The translations under genes were made by a program, and so were the position numbers. From UBA5336 sp964506685 (GTDB lineage: Bacteria > Pseudomonadota > Alphaproteobacteria > Caulobacterales > Hyphomonadaceae), in contig CAZDMQ010000010.1 of NCBI GenBank assembly GCA_964506685.1, positions 1-64,000 on the forward strand: a stretch of DNA of 64,000 nucleotides, given 5' to 3'. Shown here piece by piece: positions 62,606 to 64,000 of this stretch. The notes below the pieces were generated by a model. It was not told the origin of the DNA. It searched no databases and saw nothing but the letters and a program-made list of their open reading frames with translations. Position 1 is the stretch's first letter, and each line of letters begins with the position of its first letter.

Positions 62606-63546
62606 CGATGACGCCTGCCCTGTCCTCGCTGCATCCGCTGTCGCCGCTGCATGTCGACCAGATTCCGGCACCGGCGCACACCGCGCCGATCGAGGATGTC
62701 GCAAAGGTGGTGAGCTTCCTCGTCCTCGGCGTCCAGAAAGGCGGGACGACGTGGATCTGCGACAGGCTGCGCAAGCATCCCGACGTGTTCATCCCGCAAT
62801 GGAAGGAGCTACGCTTCTTCAACCGAGACGAGAATTTCGCCAAGGGCTATGCCTGGTATCTCGAGCTTTATCGCGGCCATGGCAATGCCAGGGCCGTGGG
62901 CGAGGGCAATCCGACCTATTTCTTCACCCGCTGCGACGTGCCCGGCAAGCAGGACTGGAACCATCCCGAAGCGCCCGCACGCATTCGGGCAGCCCTGCCG
63001 GACGCCACCCTGATCGTCTCCTTCAGGGATCCCGTCAAACGCGCCGTTTCGGCATACCAGCACTTTCTGACACGGGGACAGCTCACCCCGTACAAGCCCT
63101 TCCGCGAGGTCTGGGATGAATTTGGCATGCGCGCCCAGGGCGAGTATGCGAACCAGTTCGAGCGCTGGCTCGAGCTGTTCCCCCGCGAGCAGTTCCACAC
63201 GCTGGTCTTCGAGGATGACATCGTCCCAGAGCAGAACCGGAAGGCCACCCTGGACGGGCTGTTCGACCGGCTCGGCGTGCCGCGCCTGGCCGAGGTCCCT
63301 GGCCTGCATGACCGCTCGAACGAGGCGCAGGACCCGGCGCTCGCGCATTTCAACAATTTCAGCGTCTTTCGCGACAATGCCGTCGGCCGCAGGATCCGCG
63401 ACGGGATCAACCGCCGGCTGCCCCGCTCGGTGCAGGAGCGCTTGAAGGTCTCGATCCCGGAAAGCGACCTCGCCCGGCTCCGCGACCACTACGCACCGCA
63501 CAATGAGCGGCTGGCGAAACTGCTCGGCCGACCGCTGCACTGGTAG
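62599..63546 (+). CDS. Sulfotransferase (PAPS-dependent), copy 2
   Basis: The 315-aa paralogue has the same motifs (LGVQKGGTTWICD and RDPVKRAVSAYQHF) and identical length. The start ATG lies inside the end of copy 1, with a second Met three codons later. The conserved core EVPGLFDRSN/EVPGLHDRSN block near residue 225 is shared. It probably acts on a related acceptor, and the pair suggests sulfated surface glycan or lipid. Confidence 0.9.
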   Translation: MVTMTPALSSLHPLSPLHVDQIPAPAHTAPIEDVAKVVSFLVLGVQKGGTTWICDRLRKHPDVFIPQWKELRFFNRDENFAKGYAWYLELYRGHGNARAVGEGNPTYFFTRCDVPGKQDWNHPEAPARIRAALPDATLIVSFRDPVKRAVSAYQHFLTRGQLTPYKPFREVWDEFGMRAQGEYANQFERWLELFPREQFHTLVFEDDIVPEQNRKATLDGLFDRLGVPRLAEVPGLHDRSNEAQDPALAHFNNFSVFRDNAVGRRIRDGINRRLPRSVQERLKVSIPESDLARLRDHYAPHNERLAKLLGRPLHW

Positions 63547-63726
63547 CGGCCCGCCCGTCCGTCCGCGACCGCCCCCCTCGCGCGCCGCGCCGCTGCTCAC
63601 CCGTGCCTTACCTGCCCGCCACACAGGGCCAGCATGTCCCGGCAACCAGACGCAGCCTGCCGGCTTGTTCCCCCTGCGGCCTGTCGGCATAACGGTCTCA
63701 AGGGGTACAGCGCGGGGGCCCGGTCC

Positions 63727-64000
63727 ATGCATCCACTTGCGGCGACTGCCGCCCTGCTTGCCATCGCGCCGCTTGCCGTGACCGCTCCGGTATTCGGCTT
63801 TGCCAGCCTGAGCACCGTGCTCGCCTTCGTCTTCTACCTTCGCAACAATGGCGAGAAGCTTCGGGCCGAACGCAATTTCTTTTCCCTTGCGGATCCGGTG
63901 GGAGCGGCCTTCATCCGGATCCGCAGCGCCGCTCTTGCCGGCGCCCTTGTCCGGTCACTGGCGATCGGCATGCTGGCCCTGTTCACCTTCCCGCCGCTTG
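63727..64000 (+). CDS. Membrane protein, N-terminal part only
   Basis: An ATG at 63727 opens a frame that runs to the window edge (91 codons). The translation has hydrophobic segments (ATAALLAIAPLAVTAPVFGF, ASLSTVLAFVFYL and ALAGALVRSLAIGMLALFTF), separated by a charged loop. It looks like a multi-pass membrane protein. No family is recognised, and the ribosome binding site is weak. Confidence 0.6.
   Translation, partial: MHPLAATAALLAIAPLAVTAPVFGFASLSTVLAFVFYLRNNGEKLRAERNFFSLADPVGAAFIRIRSAALAGALVRSLAIGMLALFTFPPL

Overview
The window is 64 kb of GC-rich chromosomal DNA from an alphaproteobacterium. Three features point to the Caulobacterales/Maricaulales side of the class (Hyphomonadaceae- or Maricaulaceae-like): a PodJ-type polarity protein with a perfect CtrA site (TTAA-N7-TTAA) upstream, a serS-surE-pcm-yajC-secDF block, and a cysteine desulfurase-sufBCDS-sufT-sufA cluster. 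The assignment is inferred from gene content only. I see no rRNA, tRNA, CRISPR array, insertion sequence or prophage.

Layout. 1-3.6 kb: a Tad-pilus-like VWA protein, cut by the window edge, that carries a malectin-like domain; a universal stress protein; an OmpA-family lipoprotein. 3.7-11.9 kb: a fatty-acid oxidation block (long-chain-type acyl-CoA dehydrogenase, FadA, FadJ/FadB, a second long acyl-CoA dehydrogenase, a MerR regulator). Three tiny, translationally coupled membrane proteins are threaded through its main operon. A 19-bp near-palindromic operator sits at the operon promoter and again at the merR promoter. 12-16.6 kb: giant PodJ. 16.8-23.5 kb: PdeM nuclease, PhoD phosphatase plus TonB receptor with a possible Pho box, and an old-yellow-enzyme oxidoreductase. 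23.8-27.9 kb: parE, a decayed ccdB toxin relic, an orphan protein and a VOC protein. 28.1-32.9 kb: a co-directional run of coiled-coil, membrane-anchored and TelA-like proteins followed by a DUF1499 protein, the best candidate here for an undescribed multi-gene module. 33-38.7 kb: acyl-CoA ligase, lipoprotein GDPD, and two overlapping amidohydrolases, one of which has lost its metal ligands.

38.7-44.8 kb: secF-secD-yajC and pcm-surE-serS; serS contains a 120-bp AT-rich, in-frame extra segment. 44.9-51.6 kb: a leucine-catabolism set (methylcrotonyl-CoA carboxylase alpha and beta, methylglutaconyl-CoA hydratase) in which the hydratase is translationally coupled to a TIR-DUF805 membrane protein. 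51.8-53 kb: GH19-like lysozyme/chitinase with a 15-bp minisatellite. 53-60.6 kb: SUF iron-sulfur assembly operon with two cysteine desulfurases and an unexplained 81-aa gene. 60.9-64 kb: alpha/beta hydrolase, two overlapping tandem sulfotransferases and the start of a membrane protein.

The overall picture is an aerobic, lipid- and branched-chain amino-acid-degrading cell with Caulobacter-type polarity control. Two degraded toxin genes (a PIN/VapC remnant and a CcdB remnant) show that toxin-antitoxin loci were once present and have been lost.
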